64,000 nucleotides of DNA, taken from Mycobacterium sp. (GTDB taxonomy: Bacteria > Actinomycetota > Actinomycetes > Mycobacteriales > Mycobacteriaceae). Made by a program: the position numbers and the translations under genes. Position 1 is the stretch's first letter. The number at the start of each line of letters is the position of its first letter. The stretch is taken from NCBI RefSeq assembly GCF_002863225.1, contig NZ_PKEK01000071.1, positions 17,410-81,409 on the forward strand, in the 5' to 3' direction. Positions 24,025-32,712 of this stretch are shown piece by piece. The notes under the pieces are model-generated. The model was given only the letters and a program-made list of their open reading frames with translations. It made no database searches and had not been told where the DNA came from.

Positions 24025-26348
24025 CTGCCCCCCGTCAGGATCTCGTTGAGAACATAGTCGTCGTGCTCGCCGAGAGTGGGTGCGCCCCGTGCGATCTCGG
24101 CCTCAGCGGCCGACATCCGCCATGGCGCCGCCAGTATCGGTCGCTGGCCCTCGCGGTGATCGCTGACGAAGCGATAGAGCCCGCGGTCCCACAGCCGTTG
24201 GTCACTGATGATGTCCGCTGTGGTGGCACTCTTGCTGGCCGGCACCCCGGCCGCCCGCAGTTGTTCGCCCAGCCGGACGGCGTCGTGCCGGCGGGTGAAG
24301 TGGGCCAGGTCGGAGTCGAGGGCGTCGGTGTGATCGAGCCGGCATCTCGCTGTGGTGTACCGCTTGTCGTCGACCAGCGCGGTTGCGCCCAGCACGTCAC
24401 ACAGCTGACGCCACTGCGCGTCGTCGGCGGTGGCGATGCTGATCCAGTCACCCCCGGTGCAGGGGTAGCAACCGTGCGGCGCCATGTCGGCGTGCCGGTT
24501 GCCGTCGGGCGCAAGCTCGTCGCCGGTCAGCTCCCGGGCGAGCAGGCAATCGCCGATCATCGACGTCAGCGTCTCGACCGCCGAGACATCCACGAATTGC
24601 CCCTCGCCGGTCAGCTCGCGATGCAGCAGCGCTGCGACCGCGGACAACGCGGCCGCCGCGCCCACGGTGGAGTCGCCGTATCGCATGCTGGTGCCCAGCG
24701 GCGGCCCGCCGGGGTATCCGACCAGGGATGCGACCCCGGCCAGTGCGGCGAAGGACGGCGCGTAGCCGGTTTGATAACCAAGCGGTCCGTCGTTGCCCCA
24801 CATCTTGATGGACACCGAAATGATGTCCTGCTTGACGTCTTTCAGCTGTTGGTAGCCCAGGCCCATCCGCTCCATCGCGCCGGGCCGGAGATTGTTGACC
24901 ACGATGTCGCTACGCGCGATCAGCGCGCGGAGCCGGTCCAGATCGGCCGCCGACTTCAGGTCGAGCTCGACGCTGAGCACCTCGGGATTGATGCTGAGAA
25001 AGAATGGGGCGTGGTCGATGTCCGTGCCGCCGTAAGCGCGCATCTCGTCGGGGTGGCCGGAGCTCTCCACCTTGATCACCTCGGCGCCCAGCAACGCCAG
25101 CAGCTTGCCCGCGTAGGGGCCCGCCCACACCTTGGTGAGTTCGACGACGCGGACCCCTTCCAGTGGTCCGCCGCGGGGGATCTTCGGTGGCTTGAGTTGT
25201 GCCTGAACTACTTTGAGCGCCGGACGTGTCGTCGCGACGTCGTCGAGCACTGCAGTGGTGTGCTCGCCGAGGATGGGCGCCGCGCCGGTGATCCGGGCCG
25301 GTGACGCACTCAGCAGGTAGGGGACACCGGGGTAGGTCGCGGTGCCCAGCACCGGATGGGTGACGTCGCAGAAGAACCCACGGTGCCGGTACTGCGGCGA
25401 GTCCTCGAGGTCCGCGGCACTGACGACGGGCACCAACGGAACACCAAGCCGCTGAGCATCTTCGGACACCGCGTCCTTGTTCAGGCCGCGTACCCAGTCG
25501 GCGAATCCGTGCCGGAACCGCGCGACCTTCTGCCGGGTGACCGAGAATTCGAGCCAGTCGTCCTCGAATTGGTCGAGCCAGTCCGGCTGTCCCATCAGCT
25601 TTTTGACCGCGGCCCAGTGGCTACGGCTGGTCATGTACAGGTAGACGAAGCCGTCCGCGCAGGCGGAGAAGCACGCGGGACCCTGCTGGTCGTAATCGTC
25701 GCGGCTGTTCTCCGCAGAGATCTCGCCGGTGATGTAGCGGCCCAGGACGCAGTCCGCGCGTGACGTCAACACCGCGTGCGCCGATACGTCGATGGTCTCA
25801 CCGGCACCGGTGTGCAGACGTCGGAACAACGACGACGCAACGCACAGCGCCGCGTCCAGGCCGGCCTCGTAGTCGGCGAGGAAGCGGCCGGGACCCTTCA
25901 ACGGGGGTTTGGCCGGGTCGGCGTGGCTCGGGGTGTGGAAACCCCAGCCGCTGCTGTGAAAGACGTTGAGGCTCTGCGCATTCTGGAGCTCGGGCGGTGC
26001 GTCGACCCCGTACGGGGTGACCGAGCAGAACACCACCCCCGGGTGCCGGCCCGGATCGACCCGGGGCGGCACATGGTCGTCGATGACGGCGTCAGACGAC
26101 GCTACGAGGGTGTCTACCCGGTCGCGATCGAGAATCACCGATCGCTTGCCGGTGTTGAGGTAGGCGAACACCGCGCTGCGCTCCGGGCCGCCGTCGCCGA
26201 TGATCGGGCCCATCGCCCGGGTGGGGCTGCCACCCGGGCGTTCGACCTTGATCACGTCGGCGCCGAAGTCCGCGAGCAACTTTCCGCAGTATTCGCCGGC
26301 AACCGATTCGGCCAATTCGACGATCCGCATCCCCGTCAGTGCCGACAT
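24021..26348 (-). CDS. Double-domain CaiB/BaiF (class III) CoA transferase
   Basis: 775 residues holding two complete CoA-transferase units in one chain, where the usual protein is about 400 residues. Unit 1 starts LTGMRIVELAESVAGEYCGKLLADFGADVIKVERPGG. Unit 2 starts near residue 398 with LEGVRVVELTKVWAGPYAGKLLALLGAEVIKVES. Candidate catalytic Asp residues are kept in each unit (LADYEAGLDAAL and YGDSTVGAAAAL). Class III enzymes act as interlocked dimers, so the fusion may be a one-chain dimer. It would move CoA to a carboxylic acid made by the neighbouring P450/SDR steps. It lies 16 bases after the crotonase gene. Confidence 0.85.
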   Translation of the reverse strand: MSALTGMRIVELAESVAGEYCGKLLADFGADVIKVERPGGSPTRAMGPIIGDGGPERSAVFAYLNTGKRSVILDRDRVDTLVASSDAVIDDHVPPRVDPGRHPGVVFCSVTPYGVDAPPELQNAQSLNVFHSSGWGFHTPSHADPAKPPLKGPGRFLADYEAGLDAALCVASSLFRRLHTGAGETIDVSAHAVLTSRADCVLGRYITGEISAENSRDDYDQQGPACFSACADGFVYLYMTSRSHWAAVKKLMGQPDWLDQFEDDWLEFSVTRQKVARFRHGFADWVRGLNKDAVSEDAQRLGVPLVPVVSAADLEDSPQYRHRGFFCDVTHPVLGTATYPGVPYLLSASPARITGAAPILGEHTTAVLDDVATTRPALKVVQAQLKPPKIPRGGPLEGVRVVELTKVWAGPYAGKLLALLGAEVIKVESSGHPDEMRAYGGTDIDHAPFFLSINPEVLSVELDLKSAADLDRLRALIARSDIVVNNLRPGAMERMGLGYQQLKDVKQDIISVSIKMWGNDGPLGYQTGYAPSFAALAGVASLVGYPGGPPLGTSMRYGDSTVGAAAALSAVAALLHRELTGEGQFVDVSAVETLTSMIGDCLLARELTGDELAPDGNRHADMAPHGCYPCTGGDWISIATADDAQWRQLCDVLGATALVDDKRYTTARCRLDHTDALDSDLAHFTRRHDAVRLGEQLRAAGVPASKSATTADIISDQRLWDRGLYRFVSDHREGQRPILAAPWRMSAAEAEIARGAPTLGEHDDYVLNEILTGGR

Positions 26349-26364
26349 GCGCGACCTCGAGACG

Positions 26365-27333
26365 TCAGGGCTTGGCGCGCCCTGAGCGGCTCAGCCGCCA
26401 CTCGGGCGGGAAGTTCAGGTCGTTGTCCTTGACGACGTTGTTGAGGCCCTTTTCGAAAGTGCCACCGGTGAGGTCGACCTCTTCGGCGTCGTTCTTGATC
26501 AGCGGCAGCATGCCCTCGACCATGCCGGTGAGCAGGCTGCCGAAGTACTCGCCCTTGTGCTGCTTGTACAACTCCAGGAACGTCTTCTGCACGGCGACGG
26601 TGTCGGTAGGCCGGGACCGCGAGCAGGCCAGCGCATACTTCTCGGTCTCGGCTTCCAGCTTGTCGCGCGGCACCACGCTGTTGATGAAGCCGCAGTCGTA
26701 CATCTCCTTTGCGCTGAACGGCCTTCCGGTGAAGAGCATTTCGGAGAACTTGCGCAGGCCCATCGTCTCGGCCCACCACCACAGCCGCGGTCCCCAGCCC
26801 ACGTACCGGAACGCCGGGTGCCCGAACAGGGCGTCGTCGGAGGAGATCACCAGGTCGGCGTCCCCGGCCTGGTAGAAGTGCCAGCCGTAGCAGTAACCCT
26901 TGGCCTCGATGATGCTGATCTTCCGAAGTTCTTGCAGCGGGCGGTTTCCGGCCCTGGCCTTCGCGTAGAAATCGGTCACCGTGGACAGATAGCGGTAGGA
27001 GCCACCGGGCGGGTACTTGACGTCGTCGTCGTTGATCGCGAGTTCGTGGTGCAACGGCAGACCGGGATTTTCGAGCATCGGTCGCTGCTCGGGCAGATCA
27101 CCACCGCTGCCGAAATCGTCGCCCTCGCCGCGTATCACGACGACCTTGACATCGTCGTCGACGTTGCACTTGTGGATCAGGTCGGCGTAATTCTGCCGCA
27201 TGCCCAGGCTGGTGGCGTTCTGCGCCTCCGGCCGGTCGAAGGTGATGTAGGCGATGCGGTTCTTATTGTCCTTTTCGAACTTGATGAACTGCTCGGCTTC
27301 CTTCTTCAGCTTTTCGTAGTCGTACTCAACCAT
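26365..27333 (-). CDS. Crotonase-superfamily protein with altered active site
   Basis: 322 residues from the ATG at 27333 (MVEYDYEK); a frame open to 27414 has no support. The first oxyanion block is GEGDDFGSGGDLPEQ and the second KGYCYGWHFYQAGDADLVIS. Where hydratases have the catalytic Glu (PEV/PEI), this protein has FGHPAFRYVGWGPRLWWW. So it is unlikely to be an ordinary enoyl-CoA hydratase and may be a C-C hydrolase or another crotonase type. Between the P450 gene (115 bases upstream) and the CoA transferase, it belongs to the catabolic run. Confidence 0.8.
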   Translation of the reverse strand: MVEYDYEKLKKEAEQFIKFEKDNKNRIAYITFDRPEAQNATSLGMRQNYADLIHKCNVDDDVKVVVIRGEGDDFGSGGDLPEQRPMLENPGLPLHHELAINDDDVKYPPGGSYRYLSTVTDFYAKARAGNRPLQELRKISIIEAKGYCYGWHFYQAGDADLVISSDDALFGHPAFRYVGWGPRLWWWAETMGLRKFSEMLFTGRPFSAKEMYDCGFINSVVPRDKLEAETEKYALACSRSRPTDTVAVQKTFLELYKQHKGEYFGSLLTGMVEGMLPLIKNDAEEVDLTGGTFEKGLNNVVKDNDLNFPPEWRLSRSGRAKP

Positions 27334-27447
27334 GGGCCGTCTCCAATGTGTGTCGTTGATTATTTGAACTGGCCGCCAGCGTGGGCGGGAAGCGAAACGC
27401 CTGTGATGTAACACCAGGGGTGGAGATGCTCGAGATGTCGCGACCGC

Positions 27448-28656
27448 TCATGAGGTCGAGGCCGGCATGGTCTCCCATCCCCGCACCGTCGACGTCGGGC
27501 TGAGTTTGGCTCTGGTCAGGTCGACCTCCCATTCCGGGAAGCGCCGGAGGATCTCCTCCAACGCGATGCGCCCCTCCAGCCGGGCCAGCGCCGACCCCAG
27601 GCAGAAATGGGTCCCGACGCCGAAGGTCAGGTGCTGTCGGGTTTGCCGGTGGATATCGAATTCTTCACTGTTCGAACCGAATTGGCGGGGGTCGCGGTTG
27701 GCGGCGCCGATCAGCATCATCATCACCGCGCCCTCGGGGACGGTCTGGCCGTAGTAAGTGATGTCGCGCGTCACATAGCGGGCCGCATGCGGCGCCGGAG
27801 GCTCGAAGCGCAGTAACTCCTCGATCGCCTGCGGGATCAAGGTGGGGTCGTCGGCGAGTTGCCGGCGCTGGTCTGGATGTTCGGCGAGAACCTTTCCGGC
27901 CCAACCGATCAGCCGGGTGGTGGTCTCGTTGCCGGCGCCGGCGACGACGTTGAGATAGATCAGCAACTCGTCGCGGGACAGCCGGCGGGTGGTGCCGGTC
28001 TCGTCGACGAACTCGACGTTGAGCAGCTCGGTCATGATGTCATCGGAGGGATGTTCCGCGCGCCAGTCGATGTAGGCGGCGAAGATCTCCCCGGTGACCA
28101 GACCGTGGTCGGCGTTCATCGGCTTGCCGGCCTCGGTGCGCATCTGCGCGTTGGTGTGGTCGCGGATGAATTCCTGGTCGTCCTCGGGAATGCCGAGCAG
28201 CATGCTGATCACCTTCATCGGCATCTGAGCGCCCAGGTCGGCGACGAAGTCGAGGTGTCCCGTCCCGATCAGCGGGTCCAGCGACTGGGCGCAGAAGTCG
28301 CGGATCTGCTGTTCGAGCGCCGCGATCTTGCGCGGGGTGAACATCCGGGAGAGCAGCTTGCGGTGGATGTCGTGGACCGGCGGGTCTTCCATGATGAGCA
28401 GCCCCGGCGGGATGTCGAGGTTGGCCTTGATCAGCTCGACGATGATGCCGCGCGCCGAGCTGAAAGTCGCGTGATTCACCAGCGCCTTGTCGACGTCGTC
28501 GAATCGGCTCAGCGCGTAGAAGTCGTGCTCGGTGTTGTAGTACAGCGGCGCCCGTTCACGCAGTCGCGCGAAGGTGGGATAGGGGTCCGCGTTGACGACG
28601 ACGTCGTAGGGGTCGTAATTGACGTCTTGAACATTCGCGTCGGTGCTGATCGTCAC
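27448..28656 (-). CDS. Cytochrome P450 at the head of the leftward catabolic run
   Basis: 402 residues. The I-helix is AGAGNETTTRLIGW (about 245-258), ExxR is EELLRFE, and the heme loop is FGVGTHFCLGSALARLEGRIALEEIL. The N-terminus, DPYDVVVNADPYPTFARLRERAPLYYN, and the NHATFSSARG segment are as in CYP125/CYP142-adjacent mycobacterial groups, but I cannot assign the family. It is first in the run, with a TetR gene about 190 bases upstream on the same strand. It probably performs the opening oxidation of the pathway. Confidence 0.85.
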   Translation of the reverse strand: MTISTDANVQDVNYDPYDVVVNADPYPTFARLRERAPLYYNTEHDFYALSRFDDVDKALVNHATFSSARGIIVELIKANLDIPPGLLIMEDPPVHDIHRKLLSRMFTPRKIAALEQQIRDFCAQSLDPLIGTGHLDFVADLGAQMPMKVISMLLGIPEDDQEFIRDHTNAQMRTEAGKPMNADHGLVTGEIFAAYIDWRAEHPSDDIMTELLNVEFVDETGTTRRLSRDELLIYLNVVAGAGNETTTRLIGWAGKVLAEHPDQRRQLADDPTLIPQAIEELLRFEPPAPHAARYVTRDITYYGQTVPEGAVMMMLIGAANRDPRQFGSNSEEFDIHRQTRQHLTFGVGTHFCLGSALARLEGRIALEEILRRFPEWEVDLTRAKLSPTSTVRGWETMPASTS

Positions 28657-28843
28657 GAAATCTTGCCTTTCGCCTCAACTTCGGTGATCCGGATGGGCCG
28701 CACACCGAGTCGATGCCGCCAGTGTGTCAGCGTCTCGGGCGGTTTGGGCGATTTGTACTTTTCGCTTAACCGGACCGGGCGCGCGCTTACCCGCCACCGG
28801 CAACTCTATTGCCGTAGAGAAGTAAACGGGCCGGATTCGGCGG

Positions 28844-29533
28844 CTAATGTGCCCGCGGTTGCAGGGCGGCGCCGTCGTGGGTGAGTTGACCTTGGCGCTC
28901 GCTGCCCAACACTCCGGCCACGATCGCCGACAGCACGCCGTCGAGTTGCTCCGGAGTGTCGATGATCCGGTCGCCATGGACAAACCGCAGCATCAGACCG
29001 TTGATGAAAGTCAGCGTGACATTGCTGAGGTCGTCGACCACGTCGGGGGCCAGCTCGGCGCCGTGCGGCAGCAGCTGGACCAGGATGTCGTGGTGCAGCT
29101 TGGTGAAAGCGTCGACGGCACGCTGCAGGGTGGCACCGATTGCCGGATCGCGGGTGGCGTGGATCGTCAGCTCATAACGCGCCCGGGTACGGCTGAGCTG
29201 GGGTTCTTCGCCGCTCTGGATGACCACCTTGGCCAGTGTGGACGCCGACGACCCGTCTTCGAGGGCGGCGCCGTCGGCGACCGTCTGCAACGTCGCCAGG
29301 TCGAGTTCGACCATCCGCTCGGCGACGGCGTGCAGCAACGCCGACCGGGTGCGGAAATAGAACGACGTCGTGCCGTCGGGCACACCGGCACGGCCGTCGA
29401 CTTTCAGATGGCTCAGCCCCTTGGAGCCGTCGTCGGCGAGCAGCTGTATCGCCGCATCGCACAGTTCGCGCCGGCGTTGATCGGGGTTGGGCTTGCGTCG
29501 TCTAGGTATCCCGGCAGTGTAGCGGCGATTCAC
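28844..29533 (-). CDS. TetR-family regulator
   Basis: 229 residues. The HTH is about 18-66: DQRRRELCDAAIQLLADDGSKGLSHLKVDGRAGVPDGTTSFYFRTRSALLHAVAE. The C-terminal domain has TRARYELTIHATRDPAIGATLQRAVDAF, a layout shared with many mycobacterial TetR proteins. It stands upstream of the leftward P450 run and divergent from the gene at 29612. Which of the two it controls is open. Confidence 0.8.
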   Translation of the reverse strand: MNRRYTAGIPRRRKPNPDQRRRELCDAAIQLLADDGSKGLSHLKVDGRAGVPDGTTSFYFRTRSALLHAVAERMVELDLATLQTVADGAALEDGSSASTLAKVVIQSGEEPQLSRTRARYELTIHATRDPAIGATLQRAVDAFTKLHHDILVQLLPHGAELAPDVVDDLSNVTLTFINGLMLRFVHGDRIIDTPEQLDGVLSAIVAGVLGSERQGQLTHDGAALQPRAH

Positions 29534-29611
29534 CCGCGGCTTTGACGTCCCGGACGAGCCAGGTTTTGGCCGGGATCGGCGCTACTCTATATTCGTAGTG
29601 TTAGCGTCGAA

Positions 29612-30187
29612 TTGATTTACCCGTCGAACGGACAACACGTGGCCGCTCCCGCCAGCACGCTCGATCAACTGCACCGCCCGCTATCCCGGTCGCAGGCGTC
29701 GCCGCGCGAGGCGCCCAAAGTGACTGGAACGTATCGATTTCAGGTGATGGCCGCCGGCATCGCCGACGCGGTGATGTCGATCGGTGGACTGATCTTCGAC
29801 CGCGCGATGGCGGGCTGGGACGTCAGCGTCGTGGTCGACGGTGAGCCTGATCGCGGGGTGGACCACCGCCCGATCAAGATTCTGGGCGCGCGGGTGGTCA
29901 CCCGGTCGCCGGACGCAGACGACGACCGTCCGAACCTGCTCGCTGTCGCGACCGACCTCATGGTCCGCAGCGATGCGGTGCGCCGTCGTGTGCTCGAGGT
30001 CGGCAAAGGTGGCGAGACCGCCGTGCTGCTCTGGGGCCGGCATCACCCGACGACCTTCGGCCGCACCTTCGTCGCCGCCCGGCATCAGCCGAGTGCGGCC
30101 GCCCAGGTCTTCAAATCCCAGGCCCTGATGGCCGGCGGGATGCAGGCGTCCCAGCGCGCCGACGAGGGCTTTTATTCGATGGCGTGA
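29612..30187 (+). CDS. Hypothetical protein (mycobacterial)
   Basis: Up to 191 residues from a TTG at 29612; a GTG at 29639 is an alternative start. The first 45 residues look disordered. The core begins YRFQVMAAGIADAVMSIGGLIFDRAMAGWDVSVVVDG and continues RPIKILGARVVTR, PNLLAVATDLMVRSDAVRRRVLEV, TAVLLWGRHHPTTFGRTF. A single mixed alpha/beta domain is likely. No membrane segment or signal is present. It is divergent from the TetR gene and convergent with the methyltransferase gene. No function can be assigned. Confidence 0.6.
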   Translation: MIYPSNGQHVAAPASTLDQLHRPLSRSQASPREAPKVTGTYRFQVMAAGIADAVMSIGGLIFDRAMAGWDVSVVVDGEPDRGVDHRPIKILGARVVTRSPDADDDRPNLLAVATDLMVRSDAVRRRVLEVGKGGETAVLLWGRHHPTTFGRTFVAARHQPSAAAQVFKSQALMAGGMQASQRADEGFYSMA

Positions 30188-30190
30188 GCG

Positions 30191-30937
30191 TCAGGCCGGC
30201 TTGCCGGCCGAGACGAACTGCAGGTTGCGCTGGATCTGCTGATCGATGTCGGTCAGGCCGGCGTCGGAGAACAAGTCGACGAAGACGTCACGGTCAAACA
30301 GGCGCAGCCCGATCACTTTTGCGCTTGCCTGCGTCGCCTGCCGGACGCCTGGCAGCTGAGTGGCGTAGCTGGTCAAGATCGCCACCCGACCGCCGGGCCG
30401 CAGCACGCGGACCATTTCGCGGGCGACCTTGAAAGGCTCAGGCATCAGATACAGCGCGCCGAAACAGCAAACGGCGTCGAAGGTTTCGTCGTCGAACGGC
30501 AGCGATCCCGCGTCACCGCGCACATAGCAGGTACGCGGTCCACTGTTGTCCTGCACGGCGCGGCTGAGCATCGGCACCGAAATGTCGAGTCCGACCGCCA
30601 GCCCGTCCGGCGGCAGCTGTTCAACCAGCTTGCTGGTGAAATTGCCTGGGCCACAGGCGATGTCGAGTAAGCGAGAGGCGCCTGACAGGCCGAGAGTCTC
30701 GGCCGCGCGACGTTGTTCGGAGCCGGTGGTGACGCCGCTGGCGACATAAAATGCCACCGGCCGCCACAGCCGTTCGTACACTCCCGCCACCAGCGGGCTG
30801 TTCATCGCGGCCTGGGCCAGCGTCGGGGTTTCACTGGCCACCGACTCGCCGAGCACGTCGAGAAAGCCGTGCCGCAGGCTCGCCTCACGGTTGAGCAAGG
30901 CACGGGTGGTCTGCAGCGGATCATCGGTGCGGGTCAT
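30191..30937 (-). CDS. Class I SAM-dependent methyltransferase
   Basis: 248 residues from the ATG at 30937. The SAM-binding motif I is LLDIACGPGNFT (about 91-102), followed by VGLDISVPMLSRA, CYVRGDAGSLPFDDETFDAVCCFGAL and LRPGGRVAI, the standard order for UbiE/COQ5-type enzymes. The N-terminal 80 residues form a cap that may bind the substrate, which is unknown. It converges with the hypothetical gene (three bases between stops). The divergent acetyltransferase gene starts 88 bases away. Confidence 0.85.
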   Translation of the reverse strand: MTRTDDPLQTTRALLNREASLRHGFLDVLGESVASETPTLAQAAMNSPLVAGVYERLWRPVAFYVASGVTTGSEQRRAAETLGLSGASRLLDIACGPGNFTSKLVEQLPPDGLAVGLDISVPMLSRAVQDNSGPRTCYVRGDAGSLPFDDETFDAVCCFGALYLMPEPFKVAREMVRVLRPGGRVAILTSYATQLPGVRQATQASAKVIGLRLFDRDVFVDLFSDAGLTDIDQQIQRNLQFVSAGKPA

Positions 30938-31025
30938 GACAGTGAGTCTGCCGGGGCGCGTGTTCTTGCTGCAACACGCGCACAACCCATAGCCTGGCAA
31001 CATCTTCAACGGCGACGGGGGCGGC

Positions 31026-32024
31026 ATGGTGAGCGAGTTGACCACGCTGCGCGCCGATGAACTCGCGGCGCTGGACATCTTCAAGGGGCGCGCCGCCGAG
31101 GACCTCATGCCGCTGGCGGCCAGCCTGCAACCGCTGCAGGCCGCGGCGGGACAGGTCCTGATGCGCCAGGGCGAGAGGGCGGTGTCGTTCCTGCTCATCG
31201 CGTCGGGCGCGGCCGAGATCCAGCACGTCGCGGAGGACCACGTGGTGACCGTCGAGCACGTCGCGGCCGGCACGATCGTCGGCGAGATCGCGCTGCTGCG
31301 CAACATCCCGCGGACCGCGACGGTGACCACCACCAACGTGCTGACCGGCTGGGTCGGCGACAGCGACGCTTTCGCGCGGCTGGTGCACATTCCCGGGATC
31401 ATGACCCGGCTGGTGCGCACGGTTCGCCAGCGGCTCGCGGCGTTTCTCACGCCGATCCCGGTCCGCACCCGCGACGGCACCGAGCTGCTGCTGCGTCCGG
31501 TGCTGCCCGGAGACAGCGCCCGCACCCTGCAGGGGCATGTCCGGTTCTCCGCCGACACCTTGTACCGGCGGTTCATGTCGGCGCGGGTGCCGAGTCCGGC
31601 GCTGATGGATTATCTGGCTGAGGTCGACTACGTCGACCACTTCGTCTGGGTGATGACCGACCGGGACGGCAATCCGATCGCCGATGCGCGATTCGTGCGC
31701 GACAACCACGATCCCGACGTCGCCGAGATCGCGTTCACGGTCGCCGACGCTTACCAGGGTCGGGGGATCGGGTCGTTTCTGATCGACGCCCTCGCCGTTG
31801 CCGCGCGGGTGGCCGGGGTGGAGAAGTTCTCGGGGCGAATGCTTGCCGACAACGTGGCGATGCGCACACTGATGGATCACTATGGCGCGTTCTGGCAGCG
31901 CGATGACGTCGGGGTGGTCACCACCGTCGTCGACGTTCCTGATTCCGCGCACCTGTCACTGGATCGCGACATGATCACCAGCATCAAACATGTTGCCCGT
32001 CAGGTCATTCGGGCCGTCAGCTGA
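31026..32024 (+). CDS. pat: cAMP-regulated protein lysine acetyltransferase
   Basis: 332 residues. The N-terminal cyclic-nucleotide-binding domain is about 15-145; its phosphate-binding cassette is GEIALLRNIPRTATV with the key Glu and Arg. A linker leads to a GNAT domain (about 155-325) with the acetyl-CoA loop DAYQGRGIGSFL. The same architecture defines Mtb Rv0998 and M. smegmatis MSMEG_5458, in which cAMP releases the acetyltransferase to modify acyl-CoA synthetases and other proteins. It marks the return to the conserved gene order after the 28-kb accessory block. Confidence 0.93.
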   Translation: MVSELTTLRADELAALDIFKGRAAEDLMPLAASLQPLQAAAGQVLMRQGERAVSFLLIASGAAEIQHVAEDHVVTVEHVAAGTIVGEIALLRNIPRTATVTTTNVLTGWVGDSDAFARLVHIPGIMTRLVRTVRQRLAAFLTPIPVRTRDGTELLLRPVLPGDSARTLQGHVRFSADTLYRRFMSARVPSPALMDYLAEVDYVDHFVWVMTDRDGNPIADARFVRDNHDPDVAEIAFTVADAYQGRGIGSFLIDALAVAARVAGVEKFSGRMLADNVAMRTLMDHYGAFWQRDDVGVVTTVVDVPDSAHLSLDRDMITSIKHVARQVIRAVS

Positions 32025-32025
32025 C

Positions 32026-32688
32026 ATGCGGCGGTTTGCCGGAGCGGCGATACTGCTACTGCTCGCCGGGTGTGCCCAACCGGCGGAGCTCCCAGCGGCG
32101 CCGTCGGCCGGCGCATCGGCGCGCCACGTCGACCCGGGCAACATCAGACGGGTGCGGCGCGACCTGCCGCCGGGCTACGAAGTGGCTCCGATAGCGGATC
32201 TGGCTTCACCGCAACGTATTTGGGGGCTAGCGGGTGCCGGCGCGGCCAGCCCGGAGCGCTGCGCGCAGCTGGCCGACCCGGCCGGTGGTCATGGCCAGCG
32301 GGCCCAGGGCATTTCCGGGTCGGGTGCCGGTGGCACGGTGTATGCGGTGGTCGTCCTCGCTGCATCCGGCACGGTGGCACTGGATCACGCCGTGGTGGAC
32401 CAGTGCCGGCAGTGGAGCATGACCGATGGCCGCGCCCGCGCTCGTATCAGCATCGTCGACGCGCCCCACATCGACTCCGCCGAGACGCTGGGAATGGCGG
32501 CGAGAATAGCGACCTCCGTCGAGGGCGGCAATGAAATCGCCTCGCAGGCAAGCACCTTCACCGCGTACCTCGGTGACTACTATGCCTTCACCACGCTGAT
32601 CAGCGATCCCGGCTCGCCGCATCCGGCGTTGACGCCGCAATTCGCGGCGGACCTGCTGGTGAAAACGGTATCAGCCGTACGCGGGTGA
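32026..32688 (+). CDS. DUF5642-like lipoprotein, copy 1
   Basis: 220 residues from the ATG at 32026, two bases after the pat stop. Signal peptide: MRRFAGAAILLLLAGC, with the lipobox LAGC. The mature protein has an N-terminal Ala/Pro linker, then one domain with IRRVRRDLPPGYEVAPI, SPERCAQLADP, YAVVVLAASGTVALD and DAPHIDSAETLGM. The same plan recurs in the next gene, so these are tandem paralogues. In Mtb one such gene (Rv0999) follows Rv0998. They are expected on the outer face of the membrane; function unknown. Confidence 0.75.
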   Translation: MRRFAGAAILLLLAGCAQPAELPAAPSAGASARHVDPGNIRRVRRDLPPGYEVAPIADLASPQRIWGLAGAGAASPERCAQLADPAGGHGQRAQGISGSGAGGTVYAVVVLAASGTVALDHAVVDQCRQWSMTDGRARARISIVDAPHIDSAETLGMAARIATSVEGGNEIASQASTFTAYLGDYYAFTTLISDPGSPHPALTPQFAADLLVKTVSAVRG

Positions 32689-32712
32689 CGGCGGTGCGTT
32701 AGATTGGCCTCA

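Noticed and set aside
30191..31576. 461-residue leftward protein covering the methyltransferase
   Set aside because: The first about 210 residues are the antisense of pat; methyltransferase sequence starts at 30937.
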